From assembly GCA_944389615.1 (NCBI GenBank), contig CALXNA010000010.1:22256-86255 (forward strand): a DNA stretch of 64,000 bases. Direction: 5' to 3'. Source of the DNA: an uncultured Anaerobiospirillum sp. (lineage in GTDB: Bacteria; Pseudomonadota; Gammaproteobacteria; Enterobacterales; Succinivibrionaceae). Every line of letters begins with the position of its first letter. The first letter of the stretch is position 1. Positions 1-9,142 of the stretch are shown here, piece by piece. The notes below the pieces were generated by a model. That model was given only the letters and a program-made list of their open reading frames with translations, had not been told where the DNA came from and searched no databases. The position numbers and the translations under genes were made by a program.

Positions 1-1616
1 TGTTCCTTAATGGCGATAAGAACTTCCAAAACACCGCAATTTACGGTAACTGGCTGTACGATACGAACTTTAAAGTTCTGAATGTCTCCTTCGTTGGAGT
101 ATCAGGTGATAATCCCAAGGAGCTTGAGGCCAACATGTGTGGTCGTATCGCACTTGCTTATGCCAAGGCTGATTACAGCGAGGCAAACTCCATCGCTCTC
201 AGCCAGATCCAGACCTTTAACCAACTTTTACCTTATATTCAGCTTTCATGCAAGGGCAAGAAGTTGGCCGTGTTAGTCGATGAGTGGGACTATCCCATCT
301 CTATTCATCTGAACGATGAAGAGCATTTTAACTCAGCACTGACTGTTATTGGCAAGTTCTTTAGTGGCCTGCGCGCTATGCAGCCTGCTTTCATGTTCGT
401 CACTGGTATTATGCGTTACAGCAATGCATCTCTGTTGACTGGCAACAGCTTTTATGACTTGAGCATGGATCCTGACTTCGCTAATTTGTTGGGATATAAT
501 CAGCACGAAGTCGAGTATTATTTCCGTGAGTACATCACAGAGGCTGCGAAGCGTCTTCGTATGAGCGAAGGCGACGTTCTTGATAAGATCAAGCTGTACT
601 ATGATGGTTACTGCTTTGATGCAGAAGCAGAAACCAAGCTTTACTGCCCAGTGTCAATCAACTCCTTCTTCGCCCAGCTTCAATCCAACAACAAGCCCCC
701 GCAGTTCAAAAGCTTCTGGACAGAAACCTCCAATACCGCAGCTGCTTTAAGAAGCTATCTTAAGTCTCATCCGGTCGATATCTCGTTATTAGAACACCTG
801 TTCGATCACGGCGCATTGTTACCATATAGAGCCTTATCCACGGCATCGAGCTTCAATGAGATGCAATTAGTTCCGCTGTTGGCGCAGTGCGGTTTATTGT
901 CGATCAAAGAAAAGCTGCAGCCTGCGTCTCTTGAGCCCCACCAAGACGAGTCGGCCGGAGCGAGCGCTGCGGAGAGCTTGGTGCAATCAGGAAGCATCCT
1001 TAGAAGTGATCTTCTGTATAAGTGTGCCTTACCTAATATGGAAGTTCAGAATGGTTATGTTGATGCTTTGATTAATTATTTGATCAGCCCATCAACTGAG
1101 GGGCAATGGCTGCCTGCTGCAACAACCAGTTTGGCCAACGCTTTGGCAACGGGCGATATTGCCAAAACAGCCGACTGGCTCAATGAACTCTTAGTTGAGT
1201 CCATCCTTTGTGATAAGAAGGCTCCTGTCGAGGAAAGCTATTATCGCGACTTCATCAAGACCTTCTTTAGGTTTAAGCTTAGGGCTCGAGTTAAAACTGC
1301 CAATAGTGTGGGCAGGTCAGATCTCGAAGTTCGAGTAGGTGACATGCTCTACATCTTCGAGCTCAAGAGAACTTCTTCTGAAACTAAACGTGCCATTAGG
1401 CGTAAGCTGGATAGCGCTGAAAAGCAGATTGACAAAAATGCCTACGGTATCAGTGATGCAAATCACGACAACAACCGCGGAGTTTCGTTTGTCGCTGTGG
1501 TCTTTGTCATCTCAGACAAGTCACGTCAAATTGTTGCATGGCGCAGCATTGATCAAAACGATCTGCATAAAGAAGGCTTTGTCACAGCTAAAAGCATGCG
1601 CAATAGCTTTATATAG
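1..1616 (+). CDS. AAA-ATPase-like protein with C-terminal PD-(D/E)XK nuclease domain, 5' partial
   Basis: The frame is open from the left edge (codons begin at base 3) to the stop at 1614-1616, so the start lies outside and about 537 residues are visible. The sequence resembles the family of predicted AAA-ATPases with a DUF1703-type nuclease tail found in many copies in gut anaerobes. The visible N-terminal part has the family's FLNGDKNF-like region and a VLVDEWDYPI segment, a plausible Walker B. Near the C-terminus GRSDLEVRVGDMLYIFELKR has the D...ELK pattern of the PD-(D/E)XK active site. The P-loop would lie upstream. Cellular role is unknown; defence or mobile-element functions are often guessed for the family. 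No neighbouring gene clarifies its job. Confidence 0.8.
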   Translation, partial: FLNGDKNFQNTAIYGNWLYDTNFKVLNVSFVGVSGDNPKELEANMCGRIALAYAKADYSEANSIALSQIQTFNQLLPYIQLSCKGKKLAVLVDEWDYPISIHLNDEEHFNSALTVIGKFFSGLRAMQPAFMFVTGIMRYSNASLLTGNSFYDLSMDPDFANLLGYNQHEVEYYFREYITEAAKRLRMSEGDVLDKIKLYYDGYCFDAEAETKLYCPVSINSFFAQLQSNNKPPQFKSFWTETSNTAAALRSYLKSHPVDISLLEHLFDHGALLPYRALSTASSFNEMQLVPLLAQCGLLSIKEKLQPASLEPHQDESAGASAAESLVQSGSILRSDLLYKCALPNMEVQNGYVDALINYLISPSTEGQWLPAATTSLANALATGDIAKTADWLNELLVESILCDKKAPVEESYYRDFIKTFFRFKLRARVKTANSVGRSDLEVRVGDMLYIFELKRTSSETKRAIRRKLDSAEKQIDKNAYGISDANHDNNRGVSFVAVVFVISDKSRQIVAWRSIDQNDLHKEGFVTAKSMRNSFI

Positions 1617-2272
1617 AATGCGCCCTTCATAAAACGCTAGTGGTTGGTGTAGGGCCATACCAGTTAAGTTGTAATGTCCCATCTACTTTCCTGTTGCCTG
1701 CGTACGTAAAGTCCAACCTGCACCGAGTAAACTTCGTCTGCGCAAGCGTCCAACGATATCAGACTATGGCTTGCGCAAAGAGCTGCCTACCATATGGGCG
1801 GGCTGGTTTAAGTGGCAGCTCCACAGACGCGCAGGTCGGAGCGAGTTGAGCCCCACCAACTCAAGGCTTATGTGGCTAATTTACAATGACTCCCCCCAAA
1901 TGCCGCTATAACCCCAAAGGCAGCTCTCACAGGGCGCAAGGTTTGGGCGGGGGCCGGTGGTGTGGGCCTCTCCGGGGCGCGGGCGCAGCGGAGGCGGCAT
2001 GGGCCGAAATTAGCGTTAGGCAAATGGTCAGTGCATCTAGGAACTTTCTTGCTATAATGTCCCCAAGATTTGAGTTGGGATGTCTCATCCAAATTTTGCT
2101 GGGGCCTTATGGACAGGCCCGTGAAGCTCCACACAGGAGCAGACTCCGCGGTGAGTGTGCTGCCTCAGTGGCTTCACAGCGCAGGGGTAGCGCCCTGTAA
2201 AGCCGCTAACGTAAGTCAGCGCGTAGTTCATAAGACCTGAGGAGCCTTGAGGGCTGCTTAAGGAGGGATACC
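1617..2272. other. Intergenic region and long leader of the 2273 gene
   Basis: No convincing gene. The left half has a short inverted repeat (GAGTTG/CAACTC near 1843-1862). The right half has a promoter-like element at 2050-2058 and then about 210 bases of probable 5' leader rich in short inverted repeats. The leader ends in a strong ribosome site (AAGGAGGG, about 2260-2267) in front of the GTG start at 2273. Confidence 0.5.
2050..2058 (+). promoter_or_regulatory. Extended -10 promoter element
   Basis: The sequence TGCTATAAT is a perfect TATAAT hexamer with the extended -10 TGn motif. No good -35 is seen 17 bases upstream, which is typical of extended -10 promoters. It would start a transcript of about 2065 with a leader of about 205 bases before the gene at 2273. 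Confidence 0.55.
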
Positions 2273-4327
2273 GTGGCTTACGATAATGCTGAGCCTGATT
2301 CGGGATCGCAGGCGCGGCCCGTGCTGCCGCATGCTGCCGATCCTCCGCGCGTGAGGGGAGCGCCTGAGCGGGCTCCGGATGATACGCCGCAGAGCTTAGG
2401 TTCGCTCTGCTGTGACCTTGAAGACCCCTGTTCTTTAGCCTATCACCAAGGCCAAAGCCGTATGCAGCAGCGTTCCTTGGTACTCAAGACCTTAAGCCTC
2501 AGAGCCCAGTTTGAGCTCTTTGCCGCCTTAAGTGCGGGCCTGAGTCATTGGCGCTGTGCCCAGTTGGTCAAATGCAGTCCCCGCTCGGTGGCCATCTACG
2601 CCGATTACTGTAACGAGACCATTGCCGGAGGCTTGTTAGCCTTAGGGGTAAGCCCCGAAGTCAGTGCGGGCGCCCAGAGCGCGCGTGACTTCTTTGACCT
2701 CATCATTCCCCACATCTTAGAGCAAGGCCCGCGCTGTAGCGCCTTGGGCGTTAGCTACATCATGGCCGCGGCCTTGTTGCGTGAACCGCTCGCGCTGCCG
2801 CTGCCCGCGCCGCCGCCCCGCGGGCTGGCGCCGGGCGCTCCGCCTGACGGCGCAGCCCCGCCTGATGGCGCAGCGCCACCTGAATTGGCGCGCGCGGTCG
2901 CGCCACCCCCATGGGGCCCCGATCCGCCGGAGCCTGAGAGCAAAAACCCCAACCGAGCGCAAGAATGTTCCAGCAATCAAGACTCAGTTGGGGCTGCTGA
3001 TGACACAAAGTTAGCGCTTTGTGACAGCGCTCCTATTATGCCCCAAATGGCGCCGATTGGAGTAGAAGGCAATACAAAAAGACGGGCTACGCGGGATCAT
3101 GCGGAAGTATTTTCGCCTAATCGTATACACGTGAGACCGCCCTTAGCTCAAACCGGTATACGGTTGGCCGCAGCGCGGCCGCCGCGCGCCAGTTGCGCGG
3201 TGGGCCGGGGCCTTGTGGACACCTCAGCTGCGTCCAAGGCCGGTGCTAACTTCGTTTCAGCTTGGGATACCACCTTAAATTTCGGTATACGCCAAGCCGA
3301 AAAGGGGCCAAATCCCGCCCTTGGCGGCCGCAAAAGGGCCGCCCATGCGGTGGCGCGGCTTGGAATACCCGCGGAGTTTGGCGCGGTATCCCCATTGTTT
3401 TTGCCGGAGCGCACGCTTATTTGGGCCCTAAAAGCGTCCCAAAACCCCGTCCCATCGGCAATGAGTGGGCTGTGTGTACTGAGATCACTCCTGCCGTGTA
3501 CCGAATTGGCCTCTCAATGCACCCTCCTCCCGGCACTAAGCCTTGCCGGGCACGCTGGGAGCGCCTCTCCGCCGGGCGGCGCGCCGCCTGCGGAGCAGAT
3601 CACCGCCGCAGCCTTGCCCGAGCTGCGCCCTGACTGCGCCACTGCGTCCAAGGCGTGGTGCCCGGATGAGGACTGGGACGCAGAGACGCAGCTCAATGAC
3701 CTGCAGCACTTGGTTTGGGCCTATTGGCAGCGCCATCACGGCCAGATTGAGCGCGCCTTGCGCGCGCTGCTGCAGTGTGGGGTGCAAGGGCTCTTGGTGG
3801 TGCCGCCGACCTTCCGCCGTCAGGCATCGCTGGCGGCCTACCATGCCCATGAGGCGCGCTGCCTCACGGCGCCGCCGGTGGCCCCAGCCGGGGCGTGGGC
3901 GCCGCTGTGCAGCAGCGCTCAGGCCTTTGCCCATTTGAGTCCAGCGCTGCAATATGGCGTGGTCTGGGAGCTCTTGCTCTCGCAATGGTACGAGGGCGTG
4001 GGCCGCTACTTTAGCCCGCAGCTGACCACGCGCATGACGCAAACGCGCAGCCTCAAGCGCCTGACCGCACGTACCGTGGTCACGCTCTCAGCGCAGCTGC
4101 AGCCGCCGCTTGCGCCGGAGCTTGAGCCGGAGCCCGAGACACCCGCGGCGACCTCGCCCTACCGCGGCTTCTTGGCGCATTACCACAAGCGACCGCTCTT
4201 GGGCGCGGTGCGCTGGGAACAGCCGTCCGCGAAGCTGGATAGCGCGCTCAAGCAGTTCATGCGCGATCCATCGTGCCGCCGCTACCGCGCGGCGCGCAGC
4301 GGCAAGGAGCTTGAGCCGTCGTCGTAG
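2273..4327 (+). CDS. Large unrecognised protein with HTH-like N-terminus and Pro/Ala-rich middle
   Basis: I do not recognise this 684-residue protein. The GTG start is supported by an AAGGAGGG ribosome site. Residues about 70-125 (FELFAALSAGLSHWRCAQLV then CSPRSVAIYADYCNE) look like a helix-turn-helix of the kind in transposases and regulators. Residues about 170-225 are a Pro/Ala low-complexity stretch. Residues about 245-390 look disordered and Arg/Pro rich, and their DNA holds several GGTATAC-like hexamers (3120-3290). The C-terminal third (about 470-684) is again well-formed, with WAYWQRHHGQIERALRALL and a long basic tail. No DDE or other catalytic motif could be traced. It could be a domesticated transposase-like or DNA-binding protein. 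It stands alone and converges on the next gene. Confidence 0.55.
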   Translation: MAYDNAEPDSGSQARPVLPHAADPPRVRGAPERAPDDTPQSLGSLCCDLEDPCSLAYHQGQSRMQQRSLVLKTLSLRAQFELFAALSAGLSHWRCAQLVKCSPRSVAIYADYCNETIAGGLLALGVSPEVSAGAQSARDFFDLIIPHILEQGPRCSALGVSYIMAAALLREPLALPLPAPPPRGLAPGAPPDGAAPPDGAAPPELARAVAPPPWGPDPPEPESKNPNRAQECSSNQDSVGAADDTKLALCDSAPIMPQMAPIGVEGNTKRRATRDHAEVFSPNRIHVRPPLAQTGIRLAAARPPRASCAVGRGLVDTSAASKAGANFVSAWDTTLNFGIRQAEKGPNPALGGRKRAAHAVARLGIPAEFGAVSPLFLPERTLIWALKASQNPVPSAMSGLCVLRSLLPCTELASQCTLLPALSLAGHAGSASPPGGAPPAEQITAAALPELRPDCATASKAWCPDEDWDAETQLNDLQHLVWAYWQRHHGQIERALRALLQCGVQGLLVVPPTFRRQASLAAYHAHEARCLTAPPVAPAGAWAPLCSSAQAFAHLSPALQYGVVWELLLSQWYEGVGRYFSPQLTTRMTQTRSLKRLTARTVVTLSAQLQPPLAPELEPEPETPAATSPYRGFLAHYHKRPLLGAVRWEQPSAKLDSALKQFMRDPSCRRYRAARSGKELEPSS

Positions 4328-4334
4328 GGCTGAG

Positions 4335-5456
4335 CTATGGCTGCGCCTGATAGACGGTGAACTTCGGGGTGGCGATGAGCTCGGTGACGTGCGCAAAGGC
4401 TTCCCTGAGATTCGCGCCGTAGTTGAGGCAGGTGTTGCCCACGAGGTATAAGGCACCGTCGCTGCTTAAGTACTGTGGGGCGGCCGCAATCATGGCTTGG
4501 GTCTCCTGTAAGGAGCGTGCGATGCCCTGATGGAACGGCGGATTGGTCACGATGAGCTTGAACTTAGGTTCAAGCTGCGCCGCGGCGAGCAGCTCGGCGC
4601 TGGGCAGCATATCGCAGGCAAGCGTGGTGACGTTGAGATTATGGGCCTGCGCGTTGTGCGTCGTCGCATAGAGTGCGGTGGCGCTGATGTCGGTGCAGCA
4701 CACGTGGGCGGCGCCTTTGGCCGCAAGGCTCAAGCCGAGCACGCCCGAGCCGCAGCCTAGGTCGAGCACTTGGCCCCTCAGCTGCTCTGGAGGCAGGTCG
4801 GCTAGGGCCTGCAAGAGCAGGGCGGTGCCGCCGTCAAGTTCGCCTTGGCTAAAAAGTCCCGGCTCTTGGGCTAAGGTCAAGCCGTTTACGGTGACGGGCT
4901 GCGGCTGCTTGCAGTCGCGCAGGCCCACGCCGTGGTCGTAGTGATTGAAGCTGCCATCAAACACGGTGCACTTGCGCGCGCTGTCGTGCTTGTAGACAGT
5001 GGCGACGTCTTTGACCAAGCGGTCGGCGCTCTTGCCGCCGCTGTCGTTGCTGCCGATCAAGGTTACTTTCGCCGGATGTTGGTCGGCGTGAAATTGGCCT
5101 TGCAGGGCAAAGAGCATGTGCTGATTTAAGCTCTTGGTCTTGGTGACAAAGACCAGCACGCGCTCGATGGGGCCAATCTCGGCGCTCAGGCGCGGGTCGC
5201 TTGCCGCGGCGAAGATGACCTTGAGGTGCTTGTAGCTTGCGACCTCAAAGCAGCTGTGCCCTAAGCGCTGGCCCATGACTGCGGCTAAGGCCGTAGCCGT
5301 GACATAGTTGTCAGTGACAACCACAGCGCTGGTGGTGCCCACCAAGAGCTTCATGAGCTGAGGCGAGTTGATCTCGCCTATACCTAGCACACGCTGCTGC
5401 AAGATGAGCTCGTGGTTGCGTTCTAACACCTCAATTAGCGGATCGTTTCCTCGCAT
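4335..5456 (-). CDS. rsmC: RsmC/RlmG-type 23S/16S rRNA guanine-N2 methyltransferase
   Basis: A 373-residue class I SAM methyltransferase of the RsmC/RlmG family, which makes N2-methylguanine in rRNA. The duplicated architecture is visible: a degenerate N-terminal domain (residues 1-190) and a catalytic C-terminal domain with the SAM loop VLDLGCGSGVLGLSLA and the catalytic TNPPFHQG motif of N2-guanine methylases. VTLIGSNDSGGKSADRL in the N-terminal half matches the RsmC pattern better than RlmG, so 16S G1207 is the likeliest target. The assignment between the two is not certain. An AGAGGG ribosome site precedes the ATG. It lies 14 bases after rsmA, so the two are probably cotranscribed, taking the place apaG has in E. 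coli. Confidence 0.78.
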   Translation of the reverse strand: MRGNDPLIEVLERNHELILQQRVLGIGEINSPQLMKLLVGTTSAVVVTDNYVTATALAAVMGQRLGHSCFEVASYKHLKVIFAAASDPRLSAEIGPIERVLVFVTKTKSLNQHMLFALQGQFHADQHPAKVTLIGSNDSGGKSADRLVKDVATVYKHDSARKCTVFDGSFNHYDHGVGLRDCKQPQPVTVNGLTLAQEPGLFSQGELDGGTALLLQALADLPPEQLRGQVLDLGCGSGVLGLSLAAKGAAHVCCTDISATALYATTHNAQAHNLNVTTLACDMLPSAELLAAAQLEPKFKLIVTNPPFHQGIARSLQETQAMIAAAPQYLSSDGALYLVGNTCLNYGANLREAFAHVTELIATPKFTVYQAQP

Positions 5457-5470
5457 CGTTGGGCCCTCTG

Positions 5471-6436
5471 CTACAGATCAGCATTGATGTCGCTGAAGTC
5501 GAAGTCATCAAACTTATGATGCTCCTTGCGCTTGTCCGGCTTCTTGGTGCGCACTGGCGCCTCAGCTTGCGACTTGAGCACGCGCTTGACGCGCTTCTCT
5601 TCAACCAGCTTCTCTTCTTCGTCCTTGAGCTCATCTAAGCTGCGCTTGCGCTGTAACGCCTGCGCGAGCGCGACATAAGTCTCCAATGGCAGCATCTCGG
5701 CGCGGCTGTCGAGGTCGATGTTAAGGGCGGTGAGCTCCTCAGGGTCAAAGAGCGGCGCCAAGGCATTGCGCACGGCCTTACGGCGCGCTGAGAAGGCGGT
5801 CGTGGTGATCTTATTGAGGTACGGGGCGAGAGCGCGCTCTTCGGCCGTCAGGTTCTTAGGCTTTAAGCGTACCACCGCGGACATGACCTTAGGTGGCGGC
5901 ACAAAGGCGCTCGGCGGTACCGTCAAGACCGGGATTACTTGGGCGTGGTACTGGGCCATAACGGTCAGGCGCCCGTAGTCCTTAGAGCCCGGGCCTGCGG
6001 CAAGGCGCTCGACCACTTCCTTTTGCAGCATGAAGTGCAGGTCTTTGATGCCCTCAAACTGCAGGAGGTGGAATAAGAGGGGACTGGTGATGTTATAAGG
6101 CAGGTTGCCAAAGACGCGCAGCTTGCCTTCGCTGGCGCCCGGCAGGGTACCGAAGTCGACCTTGAGCGCGTCGGCTTCGATCAGGGTCAGCCCCTTTAAG
6201 AACGGGTCGTGGCGCAGCCATTCGGCCAAGTCGCGGTCGAGCTCGACCGCGGTCAAGGCATGGGCGCGCTCGAGCACCGGACGCGTTAAGGCCGCATGGC
6301 CCGGGCCGATTTCGACGAGGTAGTCACCCTCTTGGGGGTTGATCGCATCAACAATGGCGTTGATGATGTGGTCATTGACTAAGAAGTTTTGACCGAAGCG
6401 CTTGCGCGCCTTCATGAATGGTGGTGGGATGGCCAT
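5471..6436 (-). CDS. rsmA: 16S rRNA dimethyladenosine transferase (KsgA)
   Basis: RsmA dimethylates A1518 and A1519 in the 3' hairpin of 16S rRNA late in 30S assembly. Motifs seen: [11 protein letters not shown] at the N-terminus, the SAM loop [11 protein letters not shown] and the target-adenine motif NLPYNI. The 321-residue product is about 50 residues longer than the E. coli enzyme because of a Lys/Glu-rich charged tail (from about residue 265), which could be an RNA-binding extension. It follows pdxA by 10 bases in the conserved order lptD-surA-pdxA-rsmA. An inner ATG at 6415 is an alternative start, but the upstream one gives the usual length before the QNF motif. Confidence 0.95.
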   Translation of the reverse strand: MAIPPPFMKARKRFGQNFLVNDHIINAIVDAINPQEGDYLVEIGPGHAALTRPVLERAHALTAVELDRDLAEWLRHDPFLKGLTLIEADALKVDFGTLPGASEGKLRVFGNLPYNITSPLLFHLLQFEGIKDLHFMLQKEVVERLAAGPGSKDYGRLTVMAQYHAQVIPVLTVPPSAFVPPPKVMSAVVRLKPKNLTAEERALAPYLNKITTTAFSARRKAVRNALAPLFDPEELTALNIDLDSRAEMLPLETYVALAQALQRKRSLDELKDEEEKLVEEKRVKRVLKSQAEAPVRTKKPDKRKEHHKFDDFDFSDINADL

Positions 6437-6446
6437 GGATTCTCTG

Positions 6447-7481
6447 TTAGTTAAGACGCAAAGCCTGATAGAGCGCGAGGCTGACGGCGTTAAGCAGCGA
6501 GCGCGGGTCGGCGCGGCCGGTTCCGGCCAGATCTAAGGCGGTGCCATGATCGACCGAAGTGCGGATGAAAGGCAGACCTAAGGTGGTGTTATAGCCGGTC
6601 TCAAAGCCTGCGTACTTGAGCACGGGCAGGCCTTGGTCATGGTACATAGCCAAGATCGCGGCCGCCTCGTTTAAGTACTTAGGCTGGAAGATGGTGTCCG
6701 CAGGCAGCGGGCCTATTAGGGCGATGCCCGCAGCACGCAGCTCCTTGAGGGTGGGGATGATCACCTCTAACTCCTCGCGCCCTAAGGCGCCGTCTTCACC
6801 GGCGTGCGGATTGAGACCGCAGACGTAGATCTTCGGCTGCGCAAAGCCCATGCGGCGCGACAAGTCCTGATGCAGTACCCGGATGATAGCGCTGAGCTTC
6901 TCGGCGGTAATTGCCGCGGGCACCGCACTGAGCGGCAAGTGGGTGGTGACTAAGGCCACGTTCATGCGCTCACAGCCTAAGACCATCACCACCTCCGGAG
7001 CCTGTGCGTACTCTTGTAAGTACTCAGTATGGCCCGTGAAGTGGGGCAGGCCCCCGGCGATCATGATGCTCTTGGAGATGGGAGCCGTGACCATACCGGC
7101 AAAGGTGCCGTCGCTGCAGCCGCGCAGGGCCGTGTCTAAGATGTCCTTGACATAGGCGGCGTTAGCCGGGTTCATGGTACCGGCAATCGCGGGCGCGCGC
7201 AGCTTGATGTCGAGCACGCTCAGCGGGGCATAATGCTCAGAGTCAAAGTCCGGCAGCGGGTCAGTAAAGCCATAGAGGGCCATGCGCGTGGCCAGCAGGG
7301 ACTTATCGCCGATTAAGACCAGCTCAAGCGCAGGCAGATCGGTGCTGGTGAGCGGCGCGACGCGCGCTTTCAGCTGCGCCAAAGCGGCTGGCGCGGTGAT
7401 GCCGCCTAAGGCACCGCACAGTTCCGGGCCGACTCCGGCCGGTTCGCCGGTGGTGACGGCAAGGCGTAGTGGTTGAGTCAT
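6447..7481 (-). CDS. pdxA: 4-hydroxythreonine-4-phosphate dehydrogenase
   Basis: PdxA oxidises 4-phosphohydroxy-L-threonine in the DXP-dependent pyridoxal 5'-phosphate pathway, using NAD and a divalent metal in the cytoplasm. The 344-residue length fits. Metal and substrate motifs are visible: FTGHTEYL (first His), [10 protein letters not shown] (second) and [13 protein letters not shown] (third). [10 protein letters not shown] near the N-terminus is also typical. It lies between surA and rsmA as in E. coli. An 80-base gap with a perfect inverted repeat separates it from surA. Confidence 0.95.
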   Translation of the reverse strand: MTQPLRLAVTTGEPAGVGPELCGALGGITAPAALAQLKARVAPLTSTDLPALELVLIGDKSLLATRMALYGFTDPLPDFDSEHYAPLSVLDIKLRAPAIAGTMNPANAAYVKDILDTALRGCSDGTFAGMVTAPISKSIMIAGGLPHFTGHTEYLQEYAQAPEVVMVLGCERMNVALVTTHLPLSAVPAAITAEKLSAIIRVLHQDLSRRMGFAQPKIYVCGLNPHAGEDGALGREELEVIIPTLKELRAAGIALIGPLPADTIFQPKYLNEAAAILAMYHDQGLPVLKYAGFETGYNTTLGLPFIRTSVDHGTALDLAGTGRADPRSLLNAVSLALYQALRLN

Positions 7482-7498
7482 AGCTTTTAGATAAGCGA

Positions 7499-7536
7499 AA
7501 GCTTAGGGGCAGGCCATAGGCTTGCTCCCTAAGCTT
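7499..7536 (-). other. Inverted repeat between surA and pdxA
   Basis: AAGCTTAGGG at 7499-7508 is perfectly complementary to CCCTAAGCTT at 7527-7536, with an 18-base loop. It has no T-run, so it is not a classical terminator. It could be an RNA-stabilising or processing hairpin within the lptD-surA-pdxA-rsmA transcript. Confidence 0.5.
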
Positions 7537-7562
7537 GAGAGAAAAGGGGGAAGAGGGGCGCG

Positions 7563-8954
7563 TTAGCGCTCGACCTCAAGGGCATTGTCCGAGTTGATGG
7601 TGCGCTCAACCCCGGCCTCTAACAGCTGCGGGTCGGTGACGCGCACATAGGCGGCTGCGCGGATCTCACGCTCCCAAGCGGCGCCTTCCTCGGCAAAGAG
7701 GCGGTTGTAGATGAGCTCGCGCGCACGCTGCATATAGGCCTCATCGGAGTCCTTATCGACCTTCTTGTCCTCAAGGTAGATGAGATGCCAGCCGAAGTTG
7801 GACTTGATCGGCTGGGAGATCTCGCCTACTTGCAGGTTGACCAAGGCGCGGGCAAAGCCCGGGACATAGCGGTCAGCCGGGGCATAGCCGAGCTCACCGC
7901 CGAGGCTGGCCGAGCCCGTATCCTCAGAATACTTCTTGGCGGCATCGGCAAAGGAGATCTCGCCGTTGACAATGGCATTGCGTAAGGCTGCAAGCTCGCT
8001 TTGGGCGGCATCGTCGGAGAAGATAATCGAGGTCTGCAGCAGAATGTGCGAGGCCTTATAGGTGGTAATCGGTTCGACCGCCTGATGGGTGACATCGAAG
8101 AGCTTGATCAAGTGCAAGCCCATCGGCGAGCGGAATGGGCCGACGACGTCGCCCACTTGGGCCTTGAGTAAGGCTGGTAAGAAAGGAACTGGAACTTGGC
8201 TTTCGGTGACATAGCCCAAATCACCGCCTTGGGCGGCAGTTGAGCCTTGGGCGTACTGGGCCGAGAGGGCCATGAAGTCGGCGCCATTCTTGGCCTCGCG
8301 CTTGATGCGGTTAGCAAGCGCGGTGACGGCCTCGACCCGGGCAAAGGAAGCGCGGGGGTCAAGCGGCAGGATGATCTGCGCTAAGTGGTAGCTCGGCTCG
8401 ACGCTGCCGATGTCGCGCAGGGACTTGGCAAGGAGGCTGACTTCGGCGTCGGAGATGTTGACGCGGCGGCGTACTTGGTTGTTGCGCACCTCATTGATGA
8501 TGAGGTCATCGGCAAAGCGCTGGCGCGCAATCGCCTCGTTAGGGGCGCGGTAGCTTGCCAAAATCTGCTCGATCGAGGTGTTCGAGGAGAGCGCGGTCTG
8601 AGCTAAGGCTTGGTTGACTTGGGTGTCGGTCAGAGACAGACCAAATTGCTTGCCTTGCTGCAGGATGATCGAGCGCGTGATGAGCTGCTCGAGTGCGGCG
8701 CGGCGGGCGGTAATGGCATCAACCTGAGCCCCGCGCTCCTTGAAGTTGCGCTCAACTTCCGCCTGGGTCTGATTGAGCTCACTTTGCAGCACGATATCGG
8801 AGTTCACGATGGCAGCGGTGCTATCTAAGGTGATCTCGGCGGCGGGGGTCGCAGCGGCCAGAGCGGCGACGCTGACTACCGGCGCGCTCAGGGCCGTCAG
8901 GCCTAAAGCCGACAGCAACGCGGCGATGGAGCGATGGAGCTTAGTAAATACCAT
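7563..8954 (-). CDS. surA: Periplasmic peptidyl-prolyl isomerase/chaperone SurA
   Basis: SurA chaperones outer-membrane beta-barrel proteins, including LptD, across the periplasm. The 463-residue product has an N-terminal signal peptide ending near AALAA. It then has a SurA N-domain (AAIVNSDIVLQSELNQT) and two parvulin domains: about residues 195-295, with QGGDLGYVTESQVP and VGPFRSPMGLHLIK, and about residues 305-415, with SLGGELGYAPADRYVPGF and FGWHLIYLEDK. An AGGGAAAA ribosome site precedes the ATG. It sits directly downstream of its main client gene lptD. Confidence 0.95.
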   Translation of the reverse strand: MVFTKLHRSIAALLSALGLTALSAPVVSVAALAAATPAAEITLDSTAAIVNSDIVLQSELNQTQAEVERNFKERGAQVDAITARRAALEQLITRSIILQQGKQFGLSLTDTQVNQALAQTALSSNTSIEQILASYRAPNEAIARQRFADDLIINEVRNNQVRRRVNISDAEVSLLAKSLRDIGSVEPSYHLAQIILPLDPRASFARVEAVTALANRIKREAKNGADFMALSAQYAQGSTAAQGGDLGYVTESQVPVPFLPALLKAQVGDVVGPFRSPMGLHLIKLFDVTHQAVEPITTYKASHILLQTSIIFSDDAAQSELAALRNAIVNGEISFADAAKKYSEDTGSASLGGELGYAPADRYVPGFARALVNLQVGEISQPIKSNFGWHLIYLEDKKVDKDSDEAYMQRARELIYNRLFAEEGAAWEREIRAAAYVRVTDPQLLEAGVERTINSDNALEVER

Positions 8955-9066
8955 TTTTCCCTGTTCCTAACTGATGAGGCGGCCCCAAAGCGGACGCTGC
9001 CTGCGGGCAAATTTTAGCACACCTTAGTTTGACTCAGACTTAGGCCATTGGTTCAGGCCGCGTCGC

Positions 9067-9099
9067 GCGTCGCTTGCGCGTCGCTTGCGCGTCGCTTGC
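9067..9099. repeat. 11-bp tandem repeat, three copies
   Basis: GCGTCGCTTGC is repeated three times head to tail in the surA-lptD spacer, just past the lptD stop codon. Copy number could vary by slippage. No function is evident. Confidence 0.7.
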
Positions 9100-9142
9100 G
9101 CGGTCGCGGCAGAGCGCAGCCTATGCGGCCGTGGCCGCCTGC

